DNA of 64,000 nucleotides from Guptibacillus hwajinpoensis (lineage in GTDB: Bacteria; Bacillota; Bacilli; Bacillales; Guptibacillaceae), in assembly GCF_020524165.1 (NCBI RefSeq), contig NZ_JAIVKU010000001.1:1-64000 (forward strand). Reading direction: 5' to 3'. This document shows, in pieces, positions 12,558 through 22,299 of the stretch (position 1 is its first letter; each line of letters opens with the position of its first letter). A program made the position numbers and the translations under genes. The notes under the pieces were generated by a model that did not search any database, was not told where the DNA came from, and saw nothing but the letters and a program-made list of their open reading frames with translations.

Positions 12558-12592
12558 AAACCTTCGGGCCATTAGCCCGGAGGTTTTTTTGA
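12558..12592 (+). terminator. Terminator after jag
   Basis: AACCTTCGGGC and GCCCGGAGGTT form an 11-bp stem (one G-T pair) with loop CATTA, followed by seven Ts. Confidence 0.92.
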
Positions 12593-12702
12593 GGAAAGAT
12601 GTGTTTCCCTCGTTTTATTATTCAATTCGCATTCTTATGCGGCACGTTGCAATAAGCATCCTTATTTCTTTTTTCGTGAAAATCGGTTACACTAAAAGGT
12701 AT

Positions 12703-12816
12703 TGTGGATTAGTCTGTCACTTTTAGGCTGGTAGTTATCCACTGTGGATAATTGGTTAAACTAATAACACCTATTAATAGATAGAAACTTTAATAAAAGA
12801 GACGAAGTGTGGATAG
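12703..12816. promoter_or_regulatory. DnaA-box cluster upstream of mnmE
   Basis: The boxes are TGTGGATTA (12703-12711), TTATCCACT (12735-12743) facing the perfect TGTGGATAA (12743-12751) with one shared base, and TGTGGATAG (12808-12816). B. subtilis has an oriC-proximal DnaA-box cluster in front of trmE (mnmE), and this looks like its counterpart. It may titrate DnaA or regulate mnmE. Confidence 0.72.
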
Positions 12817-12830
12817 AGAGGTGAATGTAA

Positions 12831-14207
12831 GTGGAATATGAAACAATTGCTGCGATATCGACTCCAATGGGTGAAGGAGCGATTGCGATTGTCCGACTTA
12901 GCGGGGAAGAGGCCATTAAGATAGCGGATCGATTATACAAAGGAAAGCAGCCACTTGAATCTGTTGATACGCATACGATTCACTATGGGCATTTGATTGA
13001 TCCAGATACGGAACAAACTGCTGAAGAAGTAATGGTTTCAGTAATGCGAGGTCCTCGTACGTTTACTCGTGAAGATATTGTTGAAATTAACTGTCATGGA
13101 GGTCTCGTTTCTGTTAATCGTGTCCTTGAATTGGTTCTGCGTGGTGGAGCGCGTCTTGCGGAACCAGGCGAATTTACAAAGAGAGCCTTTTTAAACGGCC
13201 GTATCGATTTATCGCAAGCCGAAGCCGTTATTGATTTAATTCGAGCGAAAACAGATCGGGCAATGAACGTTGCTTTAAATCAGATGGAAGGCCGTTTGTC
13301 GACACTAATTGCGTCCTTAAGACAGCAATTGCTTGAAACGGTTGCACATGTTGAGGTGAACATCGACTATCCTGAATATGATGCAGAGGAAATGTCAAAA
13401 GATCTCTTAACAACTCAGTTAAAAGAAGTAGAAAAAGAGATTGAAGGAATTCTTGTTACAGCAAGACAGGGGAAAATTTTGCGAGAAGGACTCTCAACGG
13501 TTATCGTTGGACGCCCGAATGTCGGGAAATCGTCTTTGTTAAACAGTCTTGTTCATGAGAATAAAGCGATCGTAACTGATGTACCTGGAACAACGCGGGA
13601 TGTGATTGAAGAGTATGTTAATGTAAGAGGCGTACCATTACGACTAGTAGACACAGCAGGTATTCGAGAGACAGAAGATCTTGTGGAACGAATTGGTGTT
13701 GAGCGTTCACGTGAACGTTTAAAACAAGCTGATCTTATTTTACTTGTGCTAAATTACAACGATGAGCTTACGCATGAGGATGAGAAGCTTTTTGAAGCTG
13801 TTAAAGGGATGGACGTTATTGTCATTATAAATAAAACAGATCTTGATGAGAAACTTGATTTAGATCGAGTGAAAGAGTTAGCAGAAGAACATCCAATGAT
13901 TACAACTTCACTTAAGAATGAACAGGGCGTTGATGAACTTGAACAATCGATCTCTGAGCTGTTTTTTGCTGGTGAAGTTGAGTCACAGGATTTAACATAT
14001 GTATCAAATTCTCGTCACATTGCATTACTAGAGCAGTCGCGAAGAACGCTTGAGGATGCATTAGAAGCAGTTGAATCTGGAATGCCTGTTGATATGGTGC
14101 AGATTGATATTACGCGCACCTGGGAGATTCTTGGAGAAATTATTGGTGATTCGGTTTCTGATAGTTTGATCGATCAGTTATTTTCACAGTTTTGTCTTGG
14201 GAAATAA
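12831..14207 (+). CDS. mnmE: tRNA modification GTPase MnmE
   Basis: MnmE (458 aa) works with MnmG to make the cmnm5 group at wobble uridine 34 of several tRNAs. The N-terminal folate-binding domain (from [18 protein letters not shown]) and helical domain flank a G domain with [12 protein letters not shown] (G1), DVPGTTRD (G2), DTAGIRET (G3) and NKTD (G4). The C-terminal catalytic motif FCLGK is intact. The start is GTG with AGAGGTG 7 nt away. mnmG follows after 24 nt. Confidence 0.97.
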   Translation: MEYETIAAISTPMGEGAIAIVRLSGEEAIKIADRLYKGKQPLESVDTHTIHYGHLIDPDTEQTAEEVMVSVMRGPRTFTREDIVEINCHGGLVSVNRVLELVLRGGARLAEPGEFTKRAFLNGRIDLSQAEAVIDLIRAKTDRAMNVALNQMEGRLSTLIASLRQQLLETVAHVEVNIDYPEYDAEEMSKDLLTTQLKEVEKEIEGILVTARQGKILREGLSTVIVGRPNVGKSSLLNSLVHENKAIVTDVPGTTRDVIEEYVNVRGVPLRLVDTAGIRETEDLVERIGVERSRERLKQADLILLVLNYNDELTHEDEKLFEAVKGMDVIVIINKTDLDEKLDLDRVKELAEEHPMITTSLKNEQGVDELEQSISELFFAGEVESQDLTYVSNSRHIALLEQSRRTLEDALEAVESGMPVDMVQIDITRTWEILGEIIGDSVSDSLIDQLFSQFCLGK

Positions 14208-14231
14208 GAAGATTAAAGGAGGAATACGGCA

Positions 14232-16115
14232 ATGGGTTACAAAGCCGATTCTTATGATGTTATTGTCGTTGGCGCAGGCCATGCAGGTGTGGAAGCGGGA
14301 CTTGCTTCAGCAAGAATGGGTGCCAAAACACTCATGCTTACACTTAACCTTGATTCTGTCGCTTTTATGCCATGTAATCCAAGTGTAGGAGGCCCTGCAA
14401 AAGGAATCGTTGTGCGGGAAATCGATGCACTTGGTGGAGAAATGGGACGCAATATTGATAAAACGCACATTCAAATGCGTATGTTAAACACAGGTAAAGG
14501 ACCTGCTGTACGTGCACTGCGTGCACAGGCTGATAAAGTGCTTTATCAAAGTGAAATGAAGAGAACAATTGAAGAACAAGACAACCTCACGCTTTTGCAG
14601 GGAATGGTTGAGAAACTAATCGTTGAAGACGGTGTCTGCAAAGGGGTTATTACAAAAACAGGTGCAGAGTATGAAGCGAAGTCAGTCGTTTTAACTACGG
14701 GTACATTCATGCGCGGTCGTGTTATTATTGGTGATCTTTCTTATGAAAGTGGACCAAATAACATGCAACCGTCCGTCAACTTGTCTCACCATTTGGAAGA
14801 GTTAGGCTTTGAGATGGTTCGCTTTAAGACAGGTACACCACCGCGTGTTAATAACAAATCAATTGATTATAGTAAAACTGAAATTCAGCCCGGAGATGAA
14901 AAGCCTCGTGCATTTTCGTATGAAACAACGGAGTTTATTACAGATCAGCTACCATGCTGGTTAACGTATACAGGGGAAGAAACACATAAACTTATTAATG
15001 ATAATCTTCATCGATCTCCAATGTATTCAGGAATGATTGAGGGTACAGGCCCACGTTACTGTCCATCCATTGAAGATAAAATTGTACGCTTTAACGATAA
15101 GCCACGGCACCAAATTTTCCTTGAACCAGAAGGGCGCAATACAAAGGAAGTTTATGTACAGGGTCTATCCACAAGTCTTCCAGAAGACCTGCAGCAGAAA
15201 ATCCTTAAAACTGTCCCAGGGCTTGAAAATGTTGAGATGATGCGTGCAGGCTATGCGATTGAATATGATGTGATGGTTCCAACCCAGTTATGGCCTTCAC
15301 TTGAAACGAAAACAGTTAAAAATCTCTTTACTGCAGGACAGTTAAACGGAACTTCTGGTTATGAAGAAGCGGCAGGGCAAGGCATTATGTCGGGAATTAA
15401 CGCTGCAAGAAATGCACAGGGCCGTGAAGCTGTGATTTTGGATCGCTCACAAGGGTACATTGGGGTTATGATTGATGATCTTGTGACAAAAGGGACGAAC
15501 GAGCCGTATCGTTTGTTAACCTCACGTGCAGAATACCGACTCCTTCTTCGTCATGATAATGCTGATTTGAGATTAACAGAACTTGGTTACGAAATCGGCA
15601 TGATTCCTAAAGAGCGCTACGACCGATTTGTAGCTAAGAAAGAAATGATTGAAAAAGAAATGAAACGTCTTGAGAAGGTTGTTATTAAACCGAGCGAACA
15701 AGTGAATGCAGTGCTTCCAGAGAAAAGTACGGAATTAAAAGAAGCCATGCATGCAGCTAATCTATTGAAGCGACCGGAAGTAACGTATCAAGAAATTCAT
15801 CAATTAGCACCCGCTGATTTTGACATTCCAGAAGATGTAGCGGAACAAGTTGAAATCCAGGTGAAATACAGCGGCTATATTAATAAAAGCCTGCAACAGG
15901 TTGAGCGTATGAAGAAGATGGATGAGAAGAAAATTCCTGATGGCATTGATTATTATGCGATTGGTGGCCTTGCGACTGAAGCGAAGCAAAAGCTTGATGA
16001 GGTGCGTCCACTGTCTATTGGTCAAGCTTCTCGCGTGTCAGGGGTTAACCCAGCTGATGTATCCATTTTGCTTGTGTATATCGAACAAGGTAAAATCGCT
16101 AAAATTGCAAAATAA
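14232..16115 (+). CDS. mnmG: tRNA uridine-5-carboxymethylaminomethyl synthesis enzyme MnmG
   Basis: MnmG (627 aa) is the FAD-dependent partner of MnmE. The N-terminal Rossmann motif is [21 protein letters not shown], and [13 protein letters not shown] and [20 protein letters not shown] are family signatures. The C-terminal helical domain ends near [26 protein letters not shown] precedes the ATG, and rsmG follows after 18 nt in the same operon. Confidence 0.97.
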   Translation: MGYKADSYDVIVVGAGHAGVEAGLASARMGAKTLMLTLNLDSVAFMPCNPSVGGPAKGIVVREIDALGGEMGRNIDKTHIQMRMLNTGKGPAVRALRAQADKVLYQSEMKRTIEEQDNLTLLQGMVEKLIVEDGVCKGVITKTGAEYEAKSVVLTTGTFMRGRVIIGDLSYESGPNNMQPSVNLSHHLEELGFEMVRFKTGTPPRVNNKSIDYSKTEIQPGDEKPRAFSYETTEFITDQLPCWLTYTGEETHKLINDNLHRSPMYSGMIEGTGPRYCPSIEDKIVRFNDKPRHQIFLEPEGRNTKEVYVQGLSTSLPEDLQQKILKTVPGLENVEMMRAGYAIEYDVMVPTQLWPSLETKTVKNLFTAGQLNGTSGYEEAAGQGIMSGINAARNAQGREAVILDRSQGYIGVMIDDLVTKGTNEPYRLLTSRAEYRLLLRHDNADLRLTELGYEIGMIPKERYDRFVAKKEMIEKEMKRLEKVVIKPSEQVNAVLPEKSTELKEAMHAANLLKRPEVTYQEIHQLAPADFDIPEDVAEQVEIQVKYSGYINKSLQQVERMKKMDEKKIPDGIDYYAIGGLATEAKQKLDEVRPLSIGQASRVSGVNPADVSILLVYIEQGKIAKIAK

Positions 16116-16133
16116 TGTACAAGTGGAGGGTCT

Positions 16134-16847
16134 ATGAACGAGCAACAGTTTCAGGAGTTGTTAGAGGAGAACGGAATTAGCCTTTCTCCCAGACAGCTTC
16201 ACCAATTTCAAACCTACTATGAGATTCTAGTTGAATGGAATGAGAAAATGAACCTGACGGCTATTACGGATAAAGAAGAAGTGTATGAAAAGCACTTCTT
16301 TGATTCGATTATGGCCGCGTTCTCATTTGATTTCTCTTCTGATTACCATATTTGTGATGTGGGAGCAGGAGCTGGCTTTCCGAGTTTACCTATTAAGATT
16401 TGTTTTCCTCATTTAAACATTACGATTGTCGATTCACTTAACAAACGAATTGGCTTCCTAGAGCATCTTTCTTCAAAACTCGAGTTGGAAAATGTCTTCT
16501 TTTATCATGATCGTGCAGAATTATTTGGTAAAAACAAAGATCATCGCGAAAAATATGATGTTGTCACTGCAAGAGCTGTTGCAAGACTGTCTGTTCTTGG
16601 TGAATTGTGTCTCCCTCTCGTTAAAACTCACGGCTACTTTGTGGCGTTGAAAGGTCCAAATGTAGAGGATGAGCTGAATACAGGAAAGCAAGCAATTAAG
16701 CTTCTTGGTGGAGAAGTCGTCAAGCGAGAAACGCTAACATTACCAGGTGAAAAAAGTGAGCGAAATATCGTAACGATTAAAAAAATTAAAACGACTCCTA
16801 AAAAATATCCAAGAAAGCCAGGCACACCAAATAAAAATCCTTTATAA
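16134..16847 (+). CDS. rsmG: 16S rRNA (guanine-N7)-methyltransferase RsmG
   Basis: RsmG (237 aa) methylates G527 of 16S rRNA using SAM; loss gives low-level streptomycin resistance in other bacteria. The SAM site is [16 protein letters not shown], with FFDSIMAA upstream and VTARAVARL in the catalytic half. The C-terminus is basic. The ATG follows GGAGGG. Order mnmEG-rsmG-noc is typical. Confidence 0.96.
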   Translation: MNEQQFQELLEENGISLSPRQLHQFQTYYEILVEWNEKMNLTAITDKEEVYEKHFFDSIMAAFSFDFSSDYHICDVGAGAGFPSLPIKICFPHLNITIVDSLNKRIGFLEHLSSKLELENVFFYHDRAELFGKNKDHREKYDVVTARAVARLSVLGELCLPLVKTHGYFVALKGPNVEDELNTGKQAIKLLGGEVVKRETLTLPGEKSERNIVTIKKIKTTPKKYPRKPGTPNKNPL

Positions 16848-16964
16848 TGAAGATGGACTGCATTTGAACGGTTAAGTGTTTCACATGGAACGCTGCAACG
16901 ATGGAAGGAATTTGTTTTCAGGCAGCGAATCAGTTAAGGAGTCGATTAAAGGTGGTGTTAGGCG

Positions 16965-17804
16965 ATGAAGCATACGTTTTCACGTCTTTTCGGTTTGAAC
17001 GATGAAAAAAGCGAGACGATGGAAATTGAACAAGAGGAAGTGAAGCAGCTTCTTGTTGAGGATATTATTCCGAACCGTTTCCAACCTCGAACAATTTTTA
17101 TAGATGAGAGAATTGCTGAACTATCTCAGACAATAAAGACTCATGGAGTTATTCAGCCGATCGTGGTTAGAGAACGTGAAGGCAAGTATGAAATTATTGC
17201 CGGGGAAAGGCGCTGGAGAGCAGTCAAGAAGCTTGGATGGGAACGAATTCCTGCAATCGTGAAGGAATTTAATGATTCTCAAACCGCTTCAATTGCATTG
17301 ATTGAAAACTTGCAGCGCGAGGAATTAACAGCTGTTGAAGAAGCGATGGCTTATGCTCAGCTGATTGAGCTACATGATTTAACACAGGAAAGTCTTGCTC
17401 AGCGACTTGGTAAAGGGCAATCAACGATAGCGAATAAGCTAAGATTATTAAAGTTGCCTGAACCGATCCAGCAAGCCCTCTTGCAGAAGAAAATTACGGA
17501 GAGGCATGCTCGAGCATTAATTCCATTAAAAAATCCTGATAATCAGGTAAAAGTTCTTAGTGAGGTTCTTGAACGACAGTGGAATGTTAAGCAGACGGAA
17601 GAACGAGTAGCCCGTATGTTAGAAGGCACTGTCCAAAAACCTAAGCCGAGAAAAAAATCGGTTAGTAAAGATATGAGATTGGCCGTCAATACCATTCGCC
17701 AATCCCTTGATATGGTGACAGAAACTGGTTTAATGATTGATACAGATGAAGAAGACCACGATGAATACTATCAATTTACCATTCGCATACCGAAAAAGAA
17801 GTAA
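16965..17804 (+). CDS. noc: Nucleoid occlusion protein Noc
   Basis: Noc (279 aa) is a ParB-family CTPase that binds NBS sites and blocks Z-ring assembly over the chromosome. The N-terminus [11 protein letters not shown] resembles the membrane-targeting amphipathic helix of B. subtilis Noc. The nucleotide-binding region has NRFQPRTIF and [13 protein letters not shown], and a central helix-turn-helix contains [21 protein letters not shown]. It differs from the nearby spo0J product in its N-terminus and NBS-type recognition helix context. Confidence 0.94.
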   Translation: MKHTFSRLFGLNDEKSETMEIEQEEVKQLLVEDIIPNRFQPRTIFIDERIAELSQTIKTHGVIQPIVVREREGKYEIIAGERRWRAVKKLGWERIPAIVKEFNDSQTASIALIENLQREELTAVEEAMAYAQLIELHDLTQESLAQRLGKGQSTIANKLRLLKLPEPIQQALLQKKITERHARALIPLKNPDNQVKVLSEVLERQWNVKQTEERVARMLEGTVQKPKPRKKSVSKDMRLAVNTIRQSLDMVTETGLMIDTDEEDHDEYYQFTIRIPKKK

Positions 17805-17834
17805 ACTCATCCACTCGGATGAGTTTTTTATTAA
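17805..17834 (+). terminator. Terminator after noc
   Basis: ACTCATCC-ACTC-GGATGAGT forms an 8-bp stem followed by TTTTT. Confidence 0.88.
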
Positions 17835-17953
17835 CAAAAATGTGATTCCAAGTTGTAGAGAGAAAGTGGACGACAATTGAAAAAAGGATCCAGATAATTG
17901 GAAACATGATAAACTAAAGAGAGTACTGTTGTGAATGAGAGTGGGGTGGCAGG

Positions 17954-18715
17954 TTGGCGAATATTGTGGCGATCGCGAATCAAAAAGGCGGAGTTGGAAA
18001 GACGACAACTTCAGTGAATATGAGCGCATGTCTTGCTTATCTAGGAAAGAAAGTTTTACTTGTAGATATTGATCCTCAGGGCAATGCAACAAGCGGTGTT
18101 GGCATCGAAAAAGGGGATGTTGAAACGTGCGTTTACAATGTTCTTGTTGATGATGTGGAAGCGGGAGAAGTTATACAGGAAACGATTGTCGAGAATTTGC
18201 ATGTAATTCCTTCCACAATTCAGCTTGCAGGTGCGGAAATTGAGCTAGTTCCAACCATTTCCCGGGAAGTAAGATTGAAGCGGGCTCTCAATAAAGTTGA
18301 AAAAAAGTATGATTATATTATAATAGATTGTCCTCCATCATTAGGACTATTAACCATAAACGCTTTAACTGCGGCAAATGCAGTGCTTATCCCTGTGCAG
18401 TGTGAGTACTATGCACTCGAAGGGCTGAGTCAGCTACTGAACACAGTTCGACTTGTCCAAAAGCATTTAAATACAGAATTGAAAATCGAAGGAGTTCTTT
18501 TAACGATGCTTGATGCCAGGACAAATCTTGGGATCCAAGTGATTGAAGAGGTTAAGAAATACTTTCAAGAAAAAGTGTATCGAGTGATTATTCCTAGGAA
18601 TGTACGGTTGAGTGAGGCGCCAAGTCATGGCAAGCCAGTCATAGTATATGATCCAAAATCTCGAGGAGCTGAAACTTATTTAGAACTTGCAAAGGAAGTG
18701 TTAGACAATGGCTAA
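17954..18715 (+). CDS. soj: Chromosome-partitioning ATPase Soj (ParA)
   Basis: Soj (253 aa) is a deviant Walker ATPase that moves origins with Spo0J and regulates DnaA. The Walker A is KGGVGKTTTSVN with the signature lysine, followed by DIDPQGNATSG and the IIDCPPSLGLLT Walker B. The start is a TTG close to the short leader AGTGGGGTGGCAGG. It overlaps spo0J by 8 nt. The gene contains a putative Noc-binding sequence at 18257-18270. Confidence 0.96.
   Translation: MANIVAIANQKGGVGKTTTSVNMSACLAYLGKKVLLVDIDPQGNATSGVGIEKGDVETCVYNVLVDDVEAGEVIQETIVENLHVIPSTIQLAGAEIELVPTISREVRLKRALNKVEKKYDYIIIDCPPSLGLLTINALTAANAVLIPVQCEYYALEGLSQLLNTVRLVQKHLNTELKIEGVLLTMLDARTNLGIQVIEEVKKYFQEKVYRVIIPRNVRLSEAPSHGKPVIVYDPKSRGAETYLELAKEVLDNG
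18257..18270. promoter_or_regulatory. Candidate Noc-binding site (NBS) inside soj
   Basis: ATTTCCCGGGAAGT matches the B. subtilis NBS consensus ATTTCCCGGGAAAT at 13 of 14 positions, including the entire TTCCCGGGAA core. It lies 0.5 kb from the noc stop, within soj. Binding is inferred from the motif. Confidence 0.65.
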
Positions 18716-19553
18716 TCGTGGTTTGGGTAAGGGGATTAACGCCTTTTTCCCTTCCCAAAATGAGGACGAGGTAGTGAAAGAAATACCAATCAATGAACTT
18801 CGTCCTAATCCTTATCAACCGAGGAAGAAGTTTAGTAATGAAGCCATTGAAGAATTGCGCGCTTCGATTGAAACTTTCGGTGTTCTTCAGCCATTAATCG
18901 TTCGACAGAGTATTAAGGGGTATGAAATTGTTGTTGGAGAACGGAGATATCGTGCTTCAAAAGAAGCAGGTCTTACAACAATTCCTGCTGTTGTGAAAAA
19001 GTTAACGGATCGAAAAATGATGGAAATTGCATTAATTGAAAATCTGCAACGTGAAAATTTAAATCCAATTGAAGAAGCGCTAGCCTATCAAAAATTAATG
19101 AACGAAACGGATGTCACGCAAGAAGAGTTAGCTCAGCGCCTTGGAAAAAGCAGGCCACATCTGGCAAATTTTTTGCGTTTGTTGCAATTACCATCAGAAG
19201 TGCAGGAGTATATTTCTGAAGGAAAGCTTTCAATGGGACACGGGCGTGCGATTCTGGCATTAAAGAAAAAAGAAGCTCGAAAAACGCTAGCCGATCGAGC
19301 ATTGGAAGAGAAATTAAACGTTCGACAGCTTGAAAAGTTAATTACACAGTTAAATCAAAACGTTTCACGTGAAACAAAGAAAAATGAAAAATCTGATCCG
19401 TTCTTAAAAGAAAAAGAAAGTTCTCTTCGTGAGAAGTTTGGAACATCTGTTTCAATTAAACGATCAAAGAAAAAAGGGAAAATTGAAATTGAATTTTTCT
19501 CAGAGGAAGATCTTAATCGTATTTTAGATGTATTAGAAGAAAGTAAGGAATAA
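18708..19553 (+). CDS. spo0J: Chromosome-partitioning protein Spo0J (ParB)
   Basis: Spo0J (281 aa) is the CTP-dependent clamp that loads at parS, spreads and recruits SMC. Visible motifs are RPNPYQPRKKF, GERRYRASKEAG (CTP-binding region), ENLQRENLNPIEEA and the helix-turn-helix EELAQRLGKSRPHLANFLRLL. The C-terminal dimer domain ends with FFSEEDLNRILDVLEE. A parS site lies inside the gene (19361-19376), as in B. subtilis. Confidence 0.96.
   Translation: MANRGLGKGINAFFPSQNEDEVVKEIPINELRPNPYQPRKKFSNEAIEELRASIETFGVLQPLIVRQSIKGYEIVVGERRYRASKEAGLTTIPAVVKKLTDRKMMEIALIENLQRENLNPIEEALAYQKLMNETDVTQEELAQRLGKSRPHLANFLRLLQLPSEVQEYISEGKLSMGHGRAILALKKKEARKTLADRALEEKLNVRQLEKLITQLNQNVSRETKKNEKSDPFLKEKESSLREKFGTSVSIKRSKKKGKIEIEFFSEEDLNRILDVLEESKE
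19361..19376. promoter_or_regulatory. parS: parS site in spo0J
   Basis: CGTTTCACGTGAAACA matches the parS consensus TGTTTCACGTGAAACA at 15 of 16 positions and keeps the palindromic core TTTCACGTGAAA. It encodes VSRET, residues about 219-223 of Spo0J. Confidence 0.92.
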
Positions 19554-19586
19554 GAGCATGAGCTTAGTTCATGCTCTTATTTTAAC
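19552..19586 (+). terminator. Terminator after spo0J
   Basis: AAGAGCATGA and TCATGCTCTT form a perfect 10-bp stem around GCTTAGT, followed by ATTTTA. Confidence 0.88.
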
Positions 19587-19607
19587 GAAACGTGATGGGG
19601 TGGTAAC

Positions 19608-20753
19608 GTGATATATTTTGATCAAGCGGCATCATCATTTCCTAAACCACAGGAAGTCGTCCAGGCAATGACAGAGGTGATGACGGAGTATGGAGCAAAC
19701 CCAGGTCGCGGCGGCCACGCTTTATCTCGCCGTGCCAATGACACAATTATCCAAACACGTGAACAGCTAGCGGACTTTTTCGGATTCGACTATCCTGAAC
19801 GCGTTTGCTTTACCACTAATGCCACTGCGGCACTAAATCAAGCGATTAAAGGGTTTGAATTTGCAGAAGGGGACCATGTTCTAACAACCTCGTATGAACA
19901 TAACTCTGTGCGCCGTCCCCTAGAATACATGAAAAAAGCTATCGGAATTGAAGTTGATTACTTAAACATAGGGGAAGCGGAGGATTTTGATAGGGAAGCA
20001 TTTCGCCAAGCGATTCAACCAAATACTAAAATGATCATCGTGTCACACGGATCAAATTTAACTGGCAACATTGTGCCTATTGATGTTATTGGAGAGTTAG
20101 CAAAACAAAAAGGAATTACATTTTTAGTAGATGCTTCTCAAACCGCTGGTATACTCCCTATCCACATGAGGGAAATGGGCATTGATTTGTTAGCCTTTCC
20201 CGGTCATAAAGGTTTGCTAGGTCCTCAAGGGACAGGTGTGCTTATTGTGGGCGAAGGAATGGAGCTAAATCCTCTGTACCATGGCGGAACGGGGAGTAGC
20301 TCAGAATTAATTGGTCAGCCGGATCAACTACCGGAACGTCTTGAGAGCGGTACATTAAATACGCCTGGTATTGCAGGGTTATTAGCTGGTCTAGGCGCTG
20401 TAAAAAAGATGGGTCTGCTTGAAATAAGAAAGCATGAACAGAAGTTAACAGAGATGTTGATCAATGGTTTGAAACAAATTGAGTATGTTTTCGTTTATGG
20501 TCCCGCTGAACGACTTGGCGTCATTCCTTTTACGATAGAGGGAATTGATGCCCAGGAAATTGCTATTATTCTTGATCAGCATTATCAAATAGCGGTAAGA
20601 GCAGGATTGCATTGTACGCCGCTTGGTCACGAAACGATTGGCACGAGCAGTACGGGAGCAGTTCGTTTAAGTGTAGGGCCATATAATACAGAAGATGAGG
20701 TTCATAAAGTAATCGAAGCAATAGAAGAAATTGTTGAGGGGTACTTCGGCTGA
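19608..20753 (+). CDS. Class V aminotransferase, cysteine desulfurase-like
   Basis: This 381-aa PLP enzyme resembles the SufS/Csd-type cysteine desulfurases that move sulfur from cysteine for Fe-S clusters or thiolation. The N-terminal YFDQAASSFPKP, the PLP-binding lysine in FPGHKGLLGPQGTG and a candidate persulfide cysteine in RAGLHCTPLGHETIGT are present. A GTG start follows a GGGGTGG. It stands between spo0J and a DUF554 gene, with no Fe-S scaffold gene adjacent, so the exact acceptor is unknown. Confidence 0.87.
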   Translation: MIYFDQAASSFPKPQEVVQAMTEVMTEYGANPGRGGHALSRRANDTIIQTREQLADFFGFDYPERVCFTTNATAALNQAIKGFEFAEGDHVLTTSYEHNSVRRPLEYMKKAIGIEVDYLNIGEAEDFDREAFRQAIQPNTKMIIVSHGSNLTGNIVPIDVIGELAKQKGITFLVDASQTAGILPIHMREMGIDLLAFPGHKGLLGPQGTGVLIVGEGMELNPLYHGGTGSSSELIGQPDQLPERLESGTLNTPGIAGLLAGLGAVKKMGLLEIRKHEQKLTEMLINGLKQIEYVFVYGPAERLGVIPFTIEGIDAQEIAIILDQHYQIAVRAGLHCTPLGHETIGTSSTGAVRLSVGPYNTEDEVHKVIEAIEEIVEGYFG

Positions 20754-20766
20754 GGAGATGTAGGGA

Positions 20767-21480
20767 ATGGTGTTTTTAGGTACAGTTGTAAATGGAGTAG
20801 CCATTGTGGTTGGTACTTTAATCGGAACATTTAGTAGACGAATTCCAGACAGAACGAAAACGACGATCATGCAAGGACTTGCTCTCGTCATTACCGTGAT
20901 TGGTCTTCAAATGGCGATGAAAAGTGAACAATTTCTTATCGTCATTGGTAGCCTTGTTCTTGGTGGTATGCTTGGAGAATACTGGGATCTTGAAGGGAAA
21001 CTCGCAACATTAGGTAGGTGGATTGAGAAGAAAACGGGTGCTTCCTCAGAAGGAAGCGTTTCCCAGGCTTTTGTAACCGCTACCCTTGTTTACGTTGTAG
21101 GTGCAATGGCGATTCTTGGTGCACTCGATAGTGGCCTTCGAAATGATCACTCCATTCTATTTACGAAATCACTGATTGATGGCTTTACAGCGATTATGTT
21201 TACAGCGACGCTTGGATATGGGGTGTTGTTTTCAGCTATTCCAGTTATGATTTATCAAGGCGTGATTGCTTTATTTGCTTCTCAAATTAATCAACTTGTG
21301 CCTCAAGTGCTCCTCGATGCGTTTATTGCAGAAGTGACTTCAGCGGGAGGCATTATGATTATGGCGATTGGCTTGAATTTACTTGGTATCATACATATTC
21401 GAGTAGCTAACTTCCTACCTGCTTTATTGATTGCCGCTATTCTTGTCGCTGCTATGACTCTCTTTCCCGCTATTTATTAA
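20767..21480 (+). CDS. DUF554 family membrane protein
   Basis: This 237-aa protein is almost entirely hydrophobic, with six or seven membrane segments. The N-terminus FLGTVVNGVAIVVGTLIGTF and the central GAMAILGALDSGLRNDHSILFTKSLIDG are typical DUF554 (YqgA/YdfK-like) motifs. No function is established for the family. It starts 13 nt after the desulfurase-like gene and is probably cotranscribed with it. Confidence 0.88.
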   Translation: MVFLGTVVNGVAIVVGTLIGTFSRRIPDRTKTTIMQGLALVITVIGLQMAMKSEQFLIVIGSLVLGGMLGEYWDLEGKLATLGRWIEKKTGASSEGSVSQAFVTATLVYVVGAMAILGALDSGLRNDHSILFTKSLIDGFTAIMFTATLGYGVLFSAIPVMIYQGVIALFASQINQLVPQVLLDAFIAEVTSAGGIMIMAIGLNLLGIIHIRVANFLPALLIAAILVAAMTLFPAIY

Positions 21481-21493
21481 TTAAATAGATATC

Positions 21494-21538
21494 AAAAAGC
21501 TCATGTTTTGGCCAGGTAGCCGGAACATGAGCTTTTAT
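21494..21538. terminator. Bidirectional terminator between DUF554 gene and yyaC
   Basis: AAAGCTCATGTT and AACATGAGCTTT form a long stem with A and T tracts on either side, so it can serve both converging genes. Confidence 0.88.
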
Positions 21539-21544
21539 TCATTG

Positions 21545-22174
21545 CTAGGGAAGTTGAACCAAATCATCCCCCCAATTGGATGCATTATTCTTTTCAAACG
21601 GAATGTCTCTTCCATAAGCTTCAATTGACTCATGAAGGCTGACGGCCATCACATCTGCCATTTTCATAACAAGATTTAATCGTGTATTTTGAAGAACAAA
21701 GTATTCCATGAAGCCACTTACATTCACAATACCTGTTAAATGAATGTTTCCTACTTCAGGTAGTTCTTTTTTAACCCCCGCTCCCGGCTTAACTGGACCT
21801 TCTCCCGCCGTTATAATACCAACCGAATGAAGACGTCCGAGACAAGCATCAATTCCAATGATAAACGGGCGGGCATGAGCTTTAGCAATTGATTCCATAA
21901 CCTCATTTAAATTGACAGCATGAACAGGTGATTCAAGCGTACCGTAGACTGTCGCTTTTGGTTGTAGCTGTTCTAATTTAGTACCTACGAGTGGACCAAG
22001 TGCGTCTCCTGTTGAACGATCTGTTCCAATACAAACAATAACGATTGAATCCGTTCTTCGTGCTGGTAAAAGTGAGGAAAGTTTCTCACTAAGCGTTTTT
22101 ATAGCCAGAGTATCCTCATGATGGATTCGATACGCAGCAGGCTTTTTTTGAAAAAACTTGTCTCGAAGATTCAT
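21545..22174 (-). CDS. yyaC: Spore protease-like protein YyaC
   Basis: This 209-aa protein resembles YyaC, a GPR/HybD-fold protein of spore formers. VIVCIGTDRSTGDALGPLVG and FIIGIDACLGRL are the metal-site motifs typical of this fold, and VGNIHLTGIVNVSGF follows. I choose the ATG at 22174, which has AAAGGAGAG upstream; the open frame extends 20 codons further without a ribosome-binding site. YyaC at this locus is expressed during sporulation in B. subtilis. Confidence 0.87.
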   Translation of the reverse strand: MNLRDKFFQKKPAAYRIHHEDTLAIKTLSEKLSSLLPARRTDSIVIVCIGTDRSTGDALGPLVGTKLEQLQPKATVYGTLESPVHAVNLNEVMESIAKAHARPFIIGIDACLGRLHSVGIITAGEGPVKPGAGVKKELPEVGNIHLTGIVNVSGFMEYFVLQNTRLNLVMKMADVMAVSLHESIEAYGRDIPFEKNNASNWGDDLVQLP

Positions 22175-22299
22175 AGGATTCTCTCCTTTGTAATAGTAGT
22201 AACAGTATACGGAAATCTGACGTGATCTATACATACAAGATGATTTTTGCGATGTATTTCACTTCGATCGTATAACGAGTAGGCCAGGGAGGGAATGCC

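Noticed and set aside
13704..13717. Palindrome CGTTCACGTGAACG in mnmE as a further parS
   Set aside because: It shares CACGTG but breaks the TTTCAC/GTGAAA core that Spo0J reads, with about five mismatches overall.
16877..16892. TGTTTCACATGGAACG between rsmG and noc as parS
   Set aside because: Thirteen of 16 positions match, but the central CACGTG is broken to CACATG. It may be a decayed site; I do not list it as functional.
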